NCBI RefSeq assembly: GCF_914271435.1
Contig: NZ_CAJZAI010000004.1
Coordinates: forward strand, 310,001-374,000
Direction of reading: 5' to 3'
Length of the DNA: 64,000 bases
DNA from: Cupriavidus laharis
GTDB taxonomy: Bacteria; Pseudomonadota; Gammaproteobacteria; Burkholderiales; Burkholderiaceae
Shown here piece after piece: positions 54,803 to 63,062 of the stretch. The position numbers and the translations under genes are program-made. Positions within the stretch are counted from its first letter, which is position 1; every line of letters starts with the position of its first letter. The notes under the pieces are model-generated. The model had not been told where the DNA came from. It searched no databases and saw only the letters and a list, made by a program, of their open reading frames with translations.

Positions 54803-55153
54803 TTACTGCGACTTTGCCGCCGGCGCCTTGGCGCCATCGGTGTACGGGTCGTACTTGCCGGCCTTGGCGCCGTCAGTGTACGGATCGAACTTGCCGGACT
54901 TGGCACCGTCGGTGTTCGGGTCCACCTTCTTGCCAGCCAGGTCGGCCTTGGTCGACTGCTTGGCGCCGTCGGTGTACGGATCGAATTTGCCCGACTTGGC
55001 TGCATTCTGGTTCGGGCTCGCCTTCTTCTTGGCGTGGCTGCCGCTGTACAGGTCGCCGCCCTCCGTGTAGTTCTTCTGCGCGTAGGCAAGCTGGGTTGCA
55101 CCGAAGGCAGCAAGCGCAGCAACAATCAGGGTCGGAACGGTCTTCTTGAGCAT
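54803..55153 (-). CDS. Secreted protein with DPYTDGAK repeats
   Basis: A 116-residue exported protein. The first 26 residues are a signal peptide (KK, then a hydrophobic TLIVAALAAFGATQLAYA core and AxA-type cleavage). The mature part contains the octamer FDPYTDGAK or close variants four times (DPYTDGAK, DPNTDGAK), separated by lysine-rich linkers, giving a repetitive hydrophilic and probably unstructured chain. The ATG at 55153 is preferred because of GAGG six bases upstream. No function is known; the Asp/Lys repeats might bind metal or polymer, which is speculation. Such repeats occur in small Burkholderiales proteins. Confidence 0.75.
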   Translation of the reverse strand: MLKKTVPTLIVAALAAFGATQLAYAQKNYTEGGDLYSGSHAKKKASPNQNAAKSGKFDPYTDGAKQSTKADLAGKKVDPNTDGAKSGKFDPYTDGAKAGKYDPYTDGAKAPAAKSQ

Positions 55154-55373
55154 CTTCATCCTCGCGAGTGGCGGTCGCGCAGCGCCTGCGCGATCCGGTT
55201 GGGGCCGAGTTTAGCGGATCATCACGGCTACTGTACCGAGTCGGCGCTGGTCCGCAAAGTGAAACTTTCTTCTAAAGGTATTGAACGCCTTCTTGTCCGG
55301 GCCCGTCCTGTGCAAGGTCAAGGTTGACGCAGAATAAGTACCGGCACCCTGTCCATTGTGCGTGATGAGATAC

Positions 55374-55406
55374 AAAAAAAGCCGGCTGATTCGCAGCCGG
55401 CTTTTT
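55374..55406. terminator. Bidirectional intrinsic terminator
   Basis: GCCGGCTG and CAGCCGGC form a stem with A and T runs on either side, so it works in both directions. On the minus strand it ends the Bug receptor gene. Confidence 0.85.
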
Positions 55407-55423
55407 GCTGGGCGGATGCCCTT

Positions 55424-56425
55424 TTATTCGAGCGTGATGTTCTGGTCATGCGCAATCTTCTTGCGCAGGTCCAGTTCACGCTTGATCTGGGCGGCGTACT
55501 GCGCCGACGTGTTGCCGTCGGGGTATGCGCCGCTGTCCGCCAGGCGGCGTTTGACGGCCGGGTCCTGCAGGGCCTTGACGGCGGCATCATGCACGCGCGC
55601 GATGATGGCGGCGGGCGTGTTGGCCGGGGCGACCAGTCCATACCATGCCATATTGTTCATATCCTTCATGCCGGCTTCGGCGAAGGTCGGCACGTCGGGC
55701 AGGCCTTCCACGCGCTTGGGCGCGGCCACGGCCAGCGCGCGCAGCTTGCCGGCCTGGATGAACGGCATCGAGGACGGCAGGTTGTCGAACTGGACGTTGA
55801 CCTGGCCGGCCAGCGTGTCATTCAGTGCCGGGCCCGACCCGCGGTACGGGATATGGACCATGTCGGTCTTGGTGATGTCCTTGAACAGCTCGCCATCCAG
55901 GTGCGAAATGCTGCCCTTGCCGGCCGACGCGTAGCTGTACTTGCCCGGGCTGGACTTGAGCAGCGCGACAAATTCCTTCAGTGTCTTGGCCGGAACCTTC
56001 GGGTTGACCGTCAGTACGTTCGGCACGTTCACCAGGTTGGTGATGGGCGCGAAGTCCTTGATCGGGTCATACGGGTTGCGGGCATTGGTGGCCGGGTTGG
56101 TGGCCATCGTGCTCACGGTGGCGATGCCGAGCGTGTAGCCGTCCGGCGCAGACTTGGCGAGCGCATCGGCGCCGATGACACCGCCGCCGCCGCCTCGGTT
56201 TTCCACCACGACCGGCTGGCCCAGTTCGCGGCCGAGCGCGTCCGAGACGGCGCGGGCCACGATGTCGGTCGTGCCGCCAGCCGCGAACGGTACGATCAGG
56301 CGAACCGGTTTGGTCGGGTAGCTCTGTGCCTGCGCGCCGGCGTGGAACAGGCCAAGGGCCGCGATGCAGGCTGCTGTGCCTGCTTTGAGAACTGCTTTCA
56401 AGGAGTGCCTCCGTTCTTCATTCAC
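55424..56425 (-). CDS. Bug-family tripartite tricarboxylate transporter binding protein
   Basis: A 333-residue periplasmic solute-binding protein of the Bug/TctC family. A signal peptide covers about residues 1-33 (AACIAALGLFHAGAQAQ). The mature start SYPTKPVRLIVPFAAGGTTD, the SAPDGYTLGIA segment and the late VPTFAEAG segment are family hallmarks. Each Bug binds a carboxylate or amide ligand for a TctAB-type transporter or as a sensor; the ligand cannot be read here. Cupriavidus and Bordetella carry dozens of such genes. No membrane genes lie next to it. Confidence 0.93.
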   Translation of the reverse strand: MNEERRHSLKAVLKAGTAACIAALGLFHAGAQAQSYPTKPVRLIVPFAAGGTTDIVARAVSDALGRELGQPVVVENRGGGGGVIGADALAKSAPDGYTLGIATVSTMATNPATNARNPYDPIKDFAPITNLVNVPNVLTVNPKVPAKTLKEFVALLKSSPGKYSYASAGKGSISHLDGELFKDITKTDMVHIPYRGSGPALNDTLAGQVNVQFDNLPSSMPFIQAGKLRALAVAAPKRVEGLPDVPTFAEAGMKDMNNMAWYGLVAPANTPAAIIARVHDAAVKALQDPAVKRRLADSGAYPDGNTSAQYAAQIKRELDLRKKIAHDQNITLE

Positions 56426-56792
56426 TGATTGTCGCCGGGGCCGGATACCGGGGGCGTTCTTCGGCGCGATTCTGGTTCGCCTGCGCTTGTCGGTGAATCC
56501 TCCGGCTTTGGCTTGGCAGGCTGGTCATCGTTGTGCGAAACCAGCCAACAACGTCGCGAGGATCTGATTCCGCGATGCGGAACTACGTTCCGTGTTGGCG
56601 CCGAGGGCCATTCAACAGGGAAAGGATGGCGAGTGGTATCGGGGAGAACCCGCGTATCAAGAAAAGAGGCGGGCTGCCGTATGGGGCGTGGAGCGGTCCG
56701 CCATCCATGATTGTGGCAACGCGTGAAAGCAGAAAGGCCAGCCTTGCGGCTGGCCTTGTTAGACAGGGTCTGCGATGCGGGCGAGGCAAAGG
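56426..56792. other. Intergenic region upstream of the Bug receptor gene
   Basis: About 370 bases. Near its right end (56733-56755) it holds AGGCCAGCCTTGCGGCTGGCCT, a hairpin that ends the parDE transcript. The rest should carry the Bug gene promoter. No gene. Confidence 0.4.
56730..56758 (-). terminator. Intrinsic terminator after parE
   Basis: An AGGCCAGC/GCTGGCCT hairpin with a TTTC run on the minus side. The same hairpin sequence recurs with one change at 57510-57537 behind tRNA-Lys. Confidence 0.65.
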
Positions 56793-57102
56793 CTAATACT
56801 CAAGACGGGCATCAACATTCATGCGTTCATGGAGGATTCGTGCCACCCGGATTTCCTGATCGCCAATGGCGTACAGGATGAGATGACGCCCGATGCTGTA
56901 GATCCGGCACCCCTCGAACAGATCGTCCCGTGCGTTGCCCAGGTACGGGTTGGCGTGGAGTAAGTGCATTCCATCTTCGAGCTTGGCGGCATAGGCGACC
57001 ATCTGCGCGTCGCCCCCAGGTCTCCAACGTGTACTGGAGAATGTCTGCCAGGTCTTGCTGGGTCAGTTCCGCAAGGACAATGCTCGCGTTACGGCGCGAC
57101 AA
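56793..57102 (-). pseudogene. parE: ParE-family toxin gene with a +1 frameshift
   Basis: Two frames together encode a normal RelE/ParE toxin of about 100 residues. The first (from a TTG at 57102) gives the N terminus with AELTQQDLADILQYTLETWG. The second gives QMVAYAAKLEDGMHLL and continues through GCRIYSIGRHLILYAIG to the end. They join at a run of five Gs on the minus strand (57013-57017), where one extra G shifts the frame. The reading would be normal with four Gs. It could be a real inactivation, a phase-variable or slippage site, or a sequencing error. It overlaps the end of parD by 14 bases, as usual for antitoxin-toxin pairs. Confidence 0.75.
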
Positions 57103-57358
57103 CAGGGTTCACCTTGCGCCCAAGCCTGGCGTTTTCCGCGGCAGCCTTCTTTGCTGCTTCCATATCCAGGGGAGCAGTCTTGCCCTCCTGAAGCTGGGCC
57201 ATACCTTTATGCGCCTCTTCCCTGAAGAGTTCGTAACGGTCCCGCGCTTCCATGAGGCGCAACGCTTCCCGAACAACCTCGCTCGCGTTGTTATAAAGGC
57301 CGTTGGCGACCTTCTCCTTGACCATTTCTTCCAGTCTGGGCGTCAGATTGACGTTCAT
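57089..57358 (-). CDS. parD: ParD-like antitoxin
   Basis: An 89-residue ParD/CopG-like antitoxin beginning MNVNLTPRLEEMVKEKV; the internal ATG at 57358 is used because the frame before it is unlikely. The N-terminal ribbon-helix-helix (NASEVVREALRLMEARD) binds DNA, and the C-terminal tail with REEAHKGMAQLQEGKT wraps the toxin. Its toxin gene follows in overlap but is frameshifted, so the module may now be an orphan antitoxin. Confidence 0.85.
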   Translation of the reverse strand: MNVNLTPRLEEMVKEKVANGLYNNASEVVREALRLMEARDRYELFREEAHKGMAQLQEGKTAPLDMEAAKKAAAENARLGRKVNPVVAP

Positions 57359-57509
57359 TGAAGCCTCCGTCACGCTACATATTGTCTTGTTCGAGCATAT
57401 CAAGGATTGTCATAGATTGACAATCCTGGTCGAAAAGAGTCGTATGCGCCTCCTTGTATCGTCAGCACTGGCACGCTGCCGTCACGTTCCTGTCGCGGCG
57501 TGGAAAATG

Positions 57510-57537
57510 AAAAAGGCCAACCTTGCGGCTGGCCTTT
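57510..57537 (-). terminator. Intrinsic terminator of the first tRNA-Lys
   Basis: AGGCCA and TGGCCT around a CTTGCG loop, with T runs on the minus strand, lie 13 bases downstream of the tRNA 3' end. Confidence 0.75.
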
Positions 57538-57549
57538 TCTGGAATTCGC

Positions 57550-57625
57550 TGGTGGGGCGTGAGTGACTCGAACACTCGACCTACGGATTAAGAGTCCGCT
57601 GCTCTACCAACTGAGCTAACGCCCC
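57550..57625 (-). tRNA. tRNA-Lys(CTT), copy 1
   Basis: A 76-base cloverleaf on the minus strand: acceptor GGGGCGT/ACGCCCC, D arm with GCTCAGTTGGTAGAGC, anticodon arm GCGGA-CTCTTAA-TCCGT (anticodon CTT), T arm GTGTTCGAGTCAC, and encoded CCA. It reads AAG codons. An identical copy lies at 60309-60384. Confidence 0.95.
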
Positions 57626-57764
57626 AACGAAGAAAAAGATTCTAGCAAGGTATCTAGTAAGACGCAATAGGGGAGCCCAACTTTCTTTTCCGGCACTCGC
57701 GGCTACAATGCCGAGCTTCCCGATGCGCGTCGGATGCTGACGGCGCGACAACCAGACAACCGCC

Positions 57765-58673
57765 ATGCATGCCCGGATCCTGCGCTATCTAGACGAGGTG
57801 GTACGCCGCGGTTCTATCCGCAAGGCGGCGGAGCATCTGCACGTGGCGCCAACAGCGGTTAACCGGCAGATCCTCGACCTGGAAGCCGAGCTGGGCGCAC
57901 CGCTCTTCGAGCGCATCAACCGGCGCCTGCGCCTGACTCCGCTTGGCGAGATGGTCCTCGCGCACGTCCGGCAAACCTTGCGCGAGCACGAGGCGCTGCG
58001 CGAACGGATCGAAGAGTTCAAGGGCGCCCGGCGCGGCGAGGTGACGGTGGCGGCTACCGCGGGGCTGGCAGGGTCGTTGATGCCATCGCTGGCGCACGAA
58101 TTCCGCCAGCGGTATCCGGGCATCGTCGTGCGCGTGGTGGATTTGCCGGTCGCCGAGATTGCTGCGGCCGTGGAGCAGGGCGAGGCCGACCTGGGCCTCG
58201 GCTACGACCTGCCCGACGCGCCGGCGCTGCGCGTACTGGCGACGAGCGACTGGCAGATCGGCGCCGTGGTGCCGCCCGGTCATGCGCTGGCTGCGCAACC
58301 GTCCGTCCTGCTCAGCGAATGCGTGGGCTATCCGCTGGTCCTGCCGGCGCCACCCCTTTCCATCCGCGCCATTCTTGATGATGCCTTTGCACGCAATGCG
58401 ATCGACGTGACGCCCGCCGCCGAATCGACCTCGATGGCGCTGATCCAGCGCCTGGTCATGCTGGGCGGCGGCATTGCCTTGCTCAACCCGCTGGACATCA
58501 TGGAGGAACGCGCGCGCGGTGCGCTGGTGCTGGTGCCGCTGCGCGACCGCTACCTGCGGCGCCAGACGCTTGCGTTGGTGGCTCGCGCGCACGGCGTGCT
58601 CAGCCCGGTGGCCGAGCTGATGGCGGGGAGTATCGGCGCAGCGCTGGCGGCGCTGTTCGCGCAGGGGCGCTAG
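57765..58673 (+). CDS. LysR-type transcriptional regulator
   Basis: A 302-residue LysR regulator. The N-terminal winged helix has SIRKAAEHLHVAPTAVNRQI and LEAELGAPLFERINRRLRL, followed by the linker helix and a periplasmic-binding-like effector domain (about 90-300). It begins at the ATG at 57765, where the start is slightly unusual in having MHARILRYLDEVV directly as the first helix. It lies upstream of and co-oriented with an 8-oxoguanine-deaminase-like gene, which it probably controls. An inverted repeat between the two genes is a candidate binding site. Confidence 0.92.
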   Translation: MHARILRYLDEVVRRGSIRKAAEHLHVAPTAVNRQILDLEAELGAPLFERINRRLRLTPLGEMVLAHVRQTLREHEALRERIEEFKGARRGEVTVAATAGLAGSLMPSLAHEFRQRYPGIVVRVVDLPVAEIAAAVEQGEADLGLGYDLPDAPALRVLATSDWQIGAVVPPGHALAAQPSVLLSECVGYPLVLPAPPLSIRAILDDAFARNAIDVTPAAESTSMALIQRLVMLGGGIALLNPLDIMEERARGALVLVPLRDRYLRRQTLALVARAHGVLSPVAELMAGSIGAALAALFAQGR

Positions 58674-58700
58674 CGATTCCGTTTCCGGCGCGTCATGGGG

Positions 58701-58719
58701 TGTCCACATTTTGTGGACA
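58701..58719. promoter_or_regulatory. Inverted repeat, candidate LysR operator
   Basis: TGTCCACA-TTT-TGTGGACA is a perfect 8-3-8 inverted repeat between the LysR gene and the amidohydrolase gene, 82 bases before the latter's start. Its size and T-N11-A-like form fit a LysR site; direct proof is lacking. Confidence 0.5.
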
Positions 58720-58801
58720 AGCCTGGCGAAATTCTGCGCTTTCGGATCAGCGGCACGCGTCTTAGACTCGCGCCATGCCAACCCGCCAGAGAATTGCCGA
58801 T

Positions 58802-60193
58802 ATGACCCTGATTGCCCTGAATGCCGATGTGCTGGTCACCATGGATGCGCAGCGGCGGGAGATTCCCGATGGCGCGCTGGTTGCCGACGGCCCCGCGGTG
58901 CGATGGGTCGGGGCGACGGCGGACTTGCCGCTCCAGTATCGCCGCATAATCGACGACGGCACGGCACAGGTCATCGACATGCGCGGCCACGTGGTGATTC
59001 CCGGCCTGGTCAATACACATCATCACATGTACCAGAGCCTCACGCGCGCGGTGCCCGCGGCGCAGGATGCCGAACTGTTTTCCTGGCTGACCAATCTCTA
59101 CATGCTGTGGTCGCACCTGACGCCGGAGATGATCCGCGTCTCGACGAAGACCGCGATGGCCGAGCTGATGCTGTCGGGCTGCACGACCACGAGCGACCAC
59201 CTGTATCTCTATCCGAACGGTTCGCGCCTCGATGACTCGATTGCCGCTGCGCAGGAAATGGGCATGCGCTTCCACGCCGCGCGCGGCTCGATGAGTGTCG
59301 GCCGCAGCAAGGGCGGCCTGCCGCCGGATGCGGTGGTGGAAGAAGAGGCTGCCATCCTGCGCGACAGCCAGCGCCTGGTGGAGCAGTATCACGACAGTTC
59401 GCGCCACGCCATGCTACGCATGGTGCTGGCGCCTTGCTCGCCGTTTTCCGTGTCGCGCGATCTCATGCGCGAATCGGCGGTCATGGCGCGTCACTATGGC
59501 GTGTCGCTGCATACGCACCTGGCCGAGAACGACAACGACATCGCCTATTCGCGTGAGAAGTTCGGGCTGACGCCCGCGCAGTACGCCGAAGATCTCGGCT
59601 GGGTTGGCCATGATGTCTGGCATGCCCACTGCGTGAAGCTCGACGAGGAGGGGATTGCGCTGTTTGCACGTACCGGTACGGGCGTCGCGCATTGCCCGTG
59701 CTCCAACATGCGGCTGGCGTCAGGCATCGCGCCGGTACGTGCGATGCGCGATGCCGGGGTCAAGGTTGGCCTGGGTGTCGATGGCAGTGCCTCGAACGAT
59801 GGCGCGCACATGCTTGGCGAGGTGCGCCAGGCGATGCTGCTGCAGCGCGTCGGGTTTGGCCCGGCGGCCATGAGTGCGCGCGAGGCGTTGGAGATTGCCA
59901 CGCTCGGCGGCGCGCGCGTGCTCAATCGTGATGACATCGGTGCGCTGGCGCCGGGCATGTCGGCCGATTTCGTGGCGTTCGACATGTCGGCCGTCGGCTA
60001 TGCCGGAGGCGGGCATGACCCGGTCGCGTCACTGGTGTTCTGTACGCCTGCCAATGTGGCGACCAGCGTGATCAACGGGCGTGTGGTGGTTCGTGATGGG
60101 GAGCTACTGACCACTGACTTGCCGGTCGTGTTGTCGCAGCACCGCCGGCTCGCACGGACGCTGTTCGAGTGCGCTCGCGGCGGTGGCGCCTGA
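58802..60193 (+). CDS. 8-oxoguanine deaminase-like amidohydrolase
   Basis: A 463-residue metal-dependent deaminase. HxH is in GLVNTHHHMYQSLTRA (near 64-72); HTHLAEND, WHAHCVKLDEEG and the aspartate of GLGVDGSASND complete the active site. This arrangement matches 8-oxoguanine deaminase and the related hydroxyatrazine hydrolase group, which remove ammonia from a purine or triazine ring; the exact substrate cannot be read. I use the ATG at 58802, with an AGAG-like site upstream; an ATG at 58775 is also open. A LysR gene just upstream is the likely regulator. Confidence 0.85.
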   Translation: MTLIALNADVLVTMDAQRREIPDGALVADGPAVRWVGATADLPLQYRRIIDDGTAQVIDMRGHVVIPGLVNTHHHMYQSLTRAVPAAQDAELFSWLTNLYMLWSHLTPEMIRVSTKTAMAELMLSGCTTTSDHLYLYPNGSRLDDSIAAAQEMGMRFHAARGSMSVGRSKGGLPPDAVVEEEAAILRDSQRLVEQYHDSSRHAMLRMVLAPCSPFSVSRDLMRESAVMARHYGVSLHTHLAENDNDIAYSREKFGLTPAQYAEDLGWVGHDVWHAHCVKLDEEGIALFARTGTGVAHCPCSNMRLASGIAPVRAMRDAGVKVGLGVDGSASNDGAHMLGEVRQAMLLQRVGFGPAAMSAREALEIATLGGARVLNRDDIGALAPGMSADFVAFDMSAVGYAGGGHDPVASLVFCTPANVATSVINGRVVVRDGELLTTDLPVVLSQHRRLARTLFECARGGGA

Positions 60194-60264
60194 GCGTGCC
60201 GCGGCGCCTGTCAGCCGCAGGCGCCGAACAGGAAGTAGCCGGAAGAACAAGAGACCAAAAGACA

Positions 60265-60298
60265 AAAGGCCGGAAGCATCTGCTTCCGGCCTTTTGCT
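60265..60298 (-). terminator. Intrinsic terminator of the second tRNA-Lys
   Basis: GGCCGGAAGCA and TGCTTCCGGCC form a long stem flanked by A and T runs, ten bases from the tRNA 3' end. It can also end the amidohydrolase transcript on the plus strand. Confidence 0.85.
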
Positions 60299-60308
60299 GT
60301 GTATTCGC

Positions 60309-60384
60309 TGGTGGGGCGTGAGTGACTCGAACACTCGACCTACGGATTAAGAGTCCGCTGCTCTACCAACTGAGCTAACGCCCC
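60309..60384 (-). tRNA. tRNA-Lys(CTT), copy 2
   Basis: Base-for-base identical to the copy at 57550-57625, including CCA, and the identity extends into the flanks (TTCGCTGG on one side, AACGAAGAAAAAGATTCTA on the other). This points to a recent duplication of a segment of about 100 bases. Confidence 0.95.
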
Positions 60385-60620
60385 AACGAAGAAAAAGATT
60401 CTAACATGATTTTTGAATTTGTCAAACACCTGCATGCATCCGAGAGTTCGGGCGCGGACAAGCGCAGAGCTTGCGGCGTCGGCATCGCTCAGTGGGCGAA
60501 TGGAACCGGCGCACCCATCCGGTGGTCACTCGATTGAGCGCATCTGCGAGGGTCGGCGCATACGATATTGCTCCGGCCATGTTAGGATGTTTCTCCACTT
60601 GCATATGGAGGGCTGCACCG

Positions 60621-60884
60621 ATGGATATCAAGTTCCAAGAGCAAGAGCGCTACGACATCAACAATGAAGGCTTGTTGTTCCACGCCATCGTCAATGGCGA
60701 AAAGGTAACGTGCGTCGTGACACGCGAAGCACTGTGGGAAGGATTCAGCGCGGACCAGGTCCTGTCGCTGGAAGAAGCCTTCCGCGCCGGCCGCGACACG
60801 ATCGAGCGTGCGGCGGTGGTGCTGATTGAGCAGGGCGTCCCGCAACCGGTCGTCGTCAAGCGCGCACACGTGGCGCCGGTCTGA
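60621..60884 (+). CDS. DUF1488 protein
   Basis: An 87-residue protein starting MDIKFQEQERYDINNEG, with GGAGG about nine bases upstream; the longer frame from 60471 is not used. The pattern (ERYD, FHAIVNGEKVTCVVTREAL, then RDTIERAAVVLIEQG) matches DUF1488, a small soluble family common in Burkholderiales with unknown function. Confidence 0.8.
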   Translation: MDIKFQEQERYDINNEGLLFHAIVNGEKVTCVVTREALWEGFSADQVLSLEEAFRAGRDTIERAAVVLIEQGVPQPVVVKRAHVAPV

Positions 60885-61061
60885 TCCGGATGGATGCCCC
60901 GGCCAGCCGCAGGCAAGCCGCGGGCGCCCATCTCGCATCAGTCGCATTCCGGTAGGGCGCTCTTCGCCACTGCCAACCCGTCTTACCCTGAGGCATCCGG
61001 TTATCTCCGGTGCCAGTCTCCCGCCTTCAACAAACCGGATCCTGGTTTTCTGACGCTGCCG

Positions 61062-62861
61062 TCACAGCGCTTCTGCGTGTGTTTGCGCGCCGGGGCGCTG
61101 CGCGCACTCTTCGAAGATGCGCGCGTGGCACTGCGCGCAGATATCGGGGGAAAGTTGCGCGATGATCGTGTGCAGTGCCTGACGCTTGGTCGAGAAGACA
61201 TGGTCCGGTCCCAGCTTGGCGGTGAACCCGGTTTGTTCCCAAGTCTGCAGCACCTGCGTGCGCGGGCGGTGGAAGTACAGGTCGCCGCCGGCGGCGCGAC
61301 GCTCGGCCAGTTCGGCTTCCCACATTTCCGCGCCCGCCAGGTCGATGAAGTTCATGCTCTTGGTCATGGCCAGCAGGTGCTTCTGGCTGGCATTGACGGT
61401 GCGCAGCCAGTGCAGCCGATCCGTCACGTACTGCACCGCGCCGAAATAGATGGCGCCCTCCATGCGCAGCAGCTTGAGCTGCGGACACTCCGGCTGCGGC
61501 CGCTGCAACTCGTCCAGCGGCGTGAAGCGGCGGCCCGGGTCGTCGGCGTCGGGCACGAGGCTGCGCACCGCGGGCCTTGACGTGCGGTACAGGTAGGCGA
61601 CCAGCGAAAGGATAGTGCCGAGCAGCACCGCCATTTCCAGGCGGATCACCAGCGTGGCGGCGAAAGTGCCCACCGCGATGGCGAATTCGGTACGGCTCAG
61701 CGCGGCAATGCGGCGCAAGCGGGCAAAGTCGAACAACCCCCACGCCACGAGCAGCAGCATGGCGGCGATCGCGGCCAGTGGGATCTGCGCGAGCAGCGGT
61801 GCGCTGATGGCTACGAGCGCTACCAGCCACAGGGCCGAGAACACGCTCGCCAGCGGCGTCTTCGCGCCGGCTTCGAAGTTGGGCACCGAGCGGTTGAGTG
61901 AACCGCACGAGATGTAGCCGGAGAACAGGCCGCCCGCGATATTCGACAGCCCCTGGCCGATGAACTCGCGGTTGGCGTCGATATGCTGGCCCGAACGCAG
62001 CGCCACGGCCTTGGCAATCGAGATCGACTGGCCCAGCGCGACGATCGTCAGCGCCGACGCAATGCCGAGCAGGTCCGGCACGCTGCGCCAGGAGATATCG
62101 GGTACATGGAAGCTCGGGATGGCCGAGGGGATCGGTCCGACGACATTGACATGGTGTCCGCCACCCCAGCCGGTCCGGTTCAGCAGCAGGGCCACGCAGT
62201 ATCCGGCCATGAGGCCAAGCAGCATGAACGGCAGCTGTTTGCCCAGGCGCTTGAATGCCAGCGTCGCGCCGAGCGTGACGGCGCCCACGGTGGCGGCGCC
62301 CCAGTTGATGGCATCGACGTTGTCGAACAGGAAGCGCAGCACACCGAACGCGCTGGTGCCCGTGGGCACTGCCAGGCCGAACAGGTCCTTGAGCGCATAC
62401 AGGCCGATCAGCGTGGCCGCGCCGCACGTGAAGCCGAGCAGCACAGAAGGCGAGATGAAGTTGGCGAGCGTGCCCAGCCGCAGCGTGCCGACCGCCAGCT
62501 GCATCAGCCCGACCAGGATGGTGACCGCGAGCGCCAGCCCGATATACGCCGGGCTGCCCGCGAATGCCACGGGACTCAGCATGGCGAACAGTGCCAGCGA
62601 GTTGGCGTTGGTCGGCCCTGACATCACGTGCCAGCTCGATCCGAACAGCGCGGCGACGATGCATGGCACCACGGCCGTGTAGATGCCGTACTCCGGCGGC
62701 AGCCCCGCCAGCGTGGCAAAGGCCACGCCCTGCGGCAACACCAGCACGGCGCCGAGCAGTCCGGCCACCACATCCGCACGCAAGGTGGCTCGGGAGACGC
62801 GTTGTGTCCAGGGAAGCAGGTGCTGCAGCCGGGCGGCGGGGCTGGTTGCGGAGGCAGTCAT
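61062..62861 (-). CDS. SulP-family anion transporter with STAS domain
   Basis: A 599-residue inner-membrane transporter. About 10-12 membrane helices cover residues 25-430. The family signature lies at LLGAVLVLPQGVAFATLAGL, and PPEYGIYTAVVPCI follows. A cytoplasmic STAS domain (about 450-560) has LRMEGAIYFGAVQYVTDRL and NFIDLAGAEMWEAEL. SulP proteins carry sulfate, bicarbonate or other anions; the substrate is not evident. The last 25 residues carry CAQCH and a nearby Cys (ARIFEECAQR), a pattern not typical for SulP. The start at 62861 is chosen for fit to the family; no strong ribosome site is seen. Confidence 0.9.
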   Translation of the reverse strand: MTASATSPAARLQHLLPWTQRVSRATLRADVVAGLLGAVLVLPQGVAFATLAGLPPEYGIYTAVVPCIVAALFGSSWHVMSGPTNANSLALFAMLSPVAFAGSPAYIGLALAVTILVGLMQLAVGTLRLGTLANFISPSVLLGFTCGAATLIGLYALKDLFGLAVPTGTSAFGVLRFLFDNVDAINWGAATVGAVTLGATLAFKRLGKQLPFMLLGLMAGYCVALLLNRTGWGGGHHVNVVGPIPSAIPSFHVPDISWRSVPDLLGIASALTIVALGQSISIAKAVALRSGQHIDANREFIGQGLSNIAGGLFSGYISCGSLNRSVPNFEAGAKTPLASVFSALWLVALVAISAPLLAQIPLAAIAAMLLLVAWGLFDFARLRRIAALSRTEFAIAVGTFAATLVIRLEMAVLLGTILSLVAYLYRTSRPAVRSLVPDADDPGRRFTPLDELQRPQPECPQLKLLRMEGAIYFGAVQYVTDRLHWLRTVNASQKHLLAMTKSMNFIDLAGAEMWEAELAERRAAGGDLYFHRPRTQVLQTWEQTGFTAKLGPDHVFSTKRQALHTIIAQLSPDICAQCHARIFEECAQRPGAQTHAEAL

Positions 62862-63062
62862 TGGTTGGGCCGGATTTGCTTGCGGGCGTCGGCGGTGTGC
62901 TGTGCCGTGGCCAGGCTGGCCGGTACAGCCGTGCAGGCCGGCCACGGCAGGCGGGGGAGGCGGTGATGGCGGGGGCAGGCCAGGGTCATGGCGGCAGTGT
63001 AGCCGTCCCCACCGTGCGCCGCGAGCCGGGCTTGCCCGGACTTGCGTGCGCGTGGCAGGCGG

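Noticed and set aside
61027..62664. 545-residue frame in a second register of the SulP gene
   Set aside because: The alternative frame is Arg-rich and lacks hydrophobic helices; the SulP frame shows the transporter and STAS domains.
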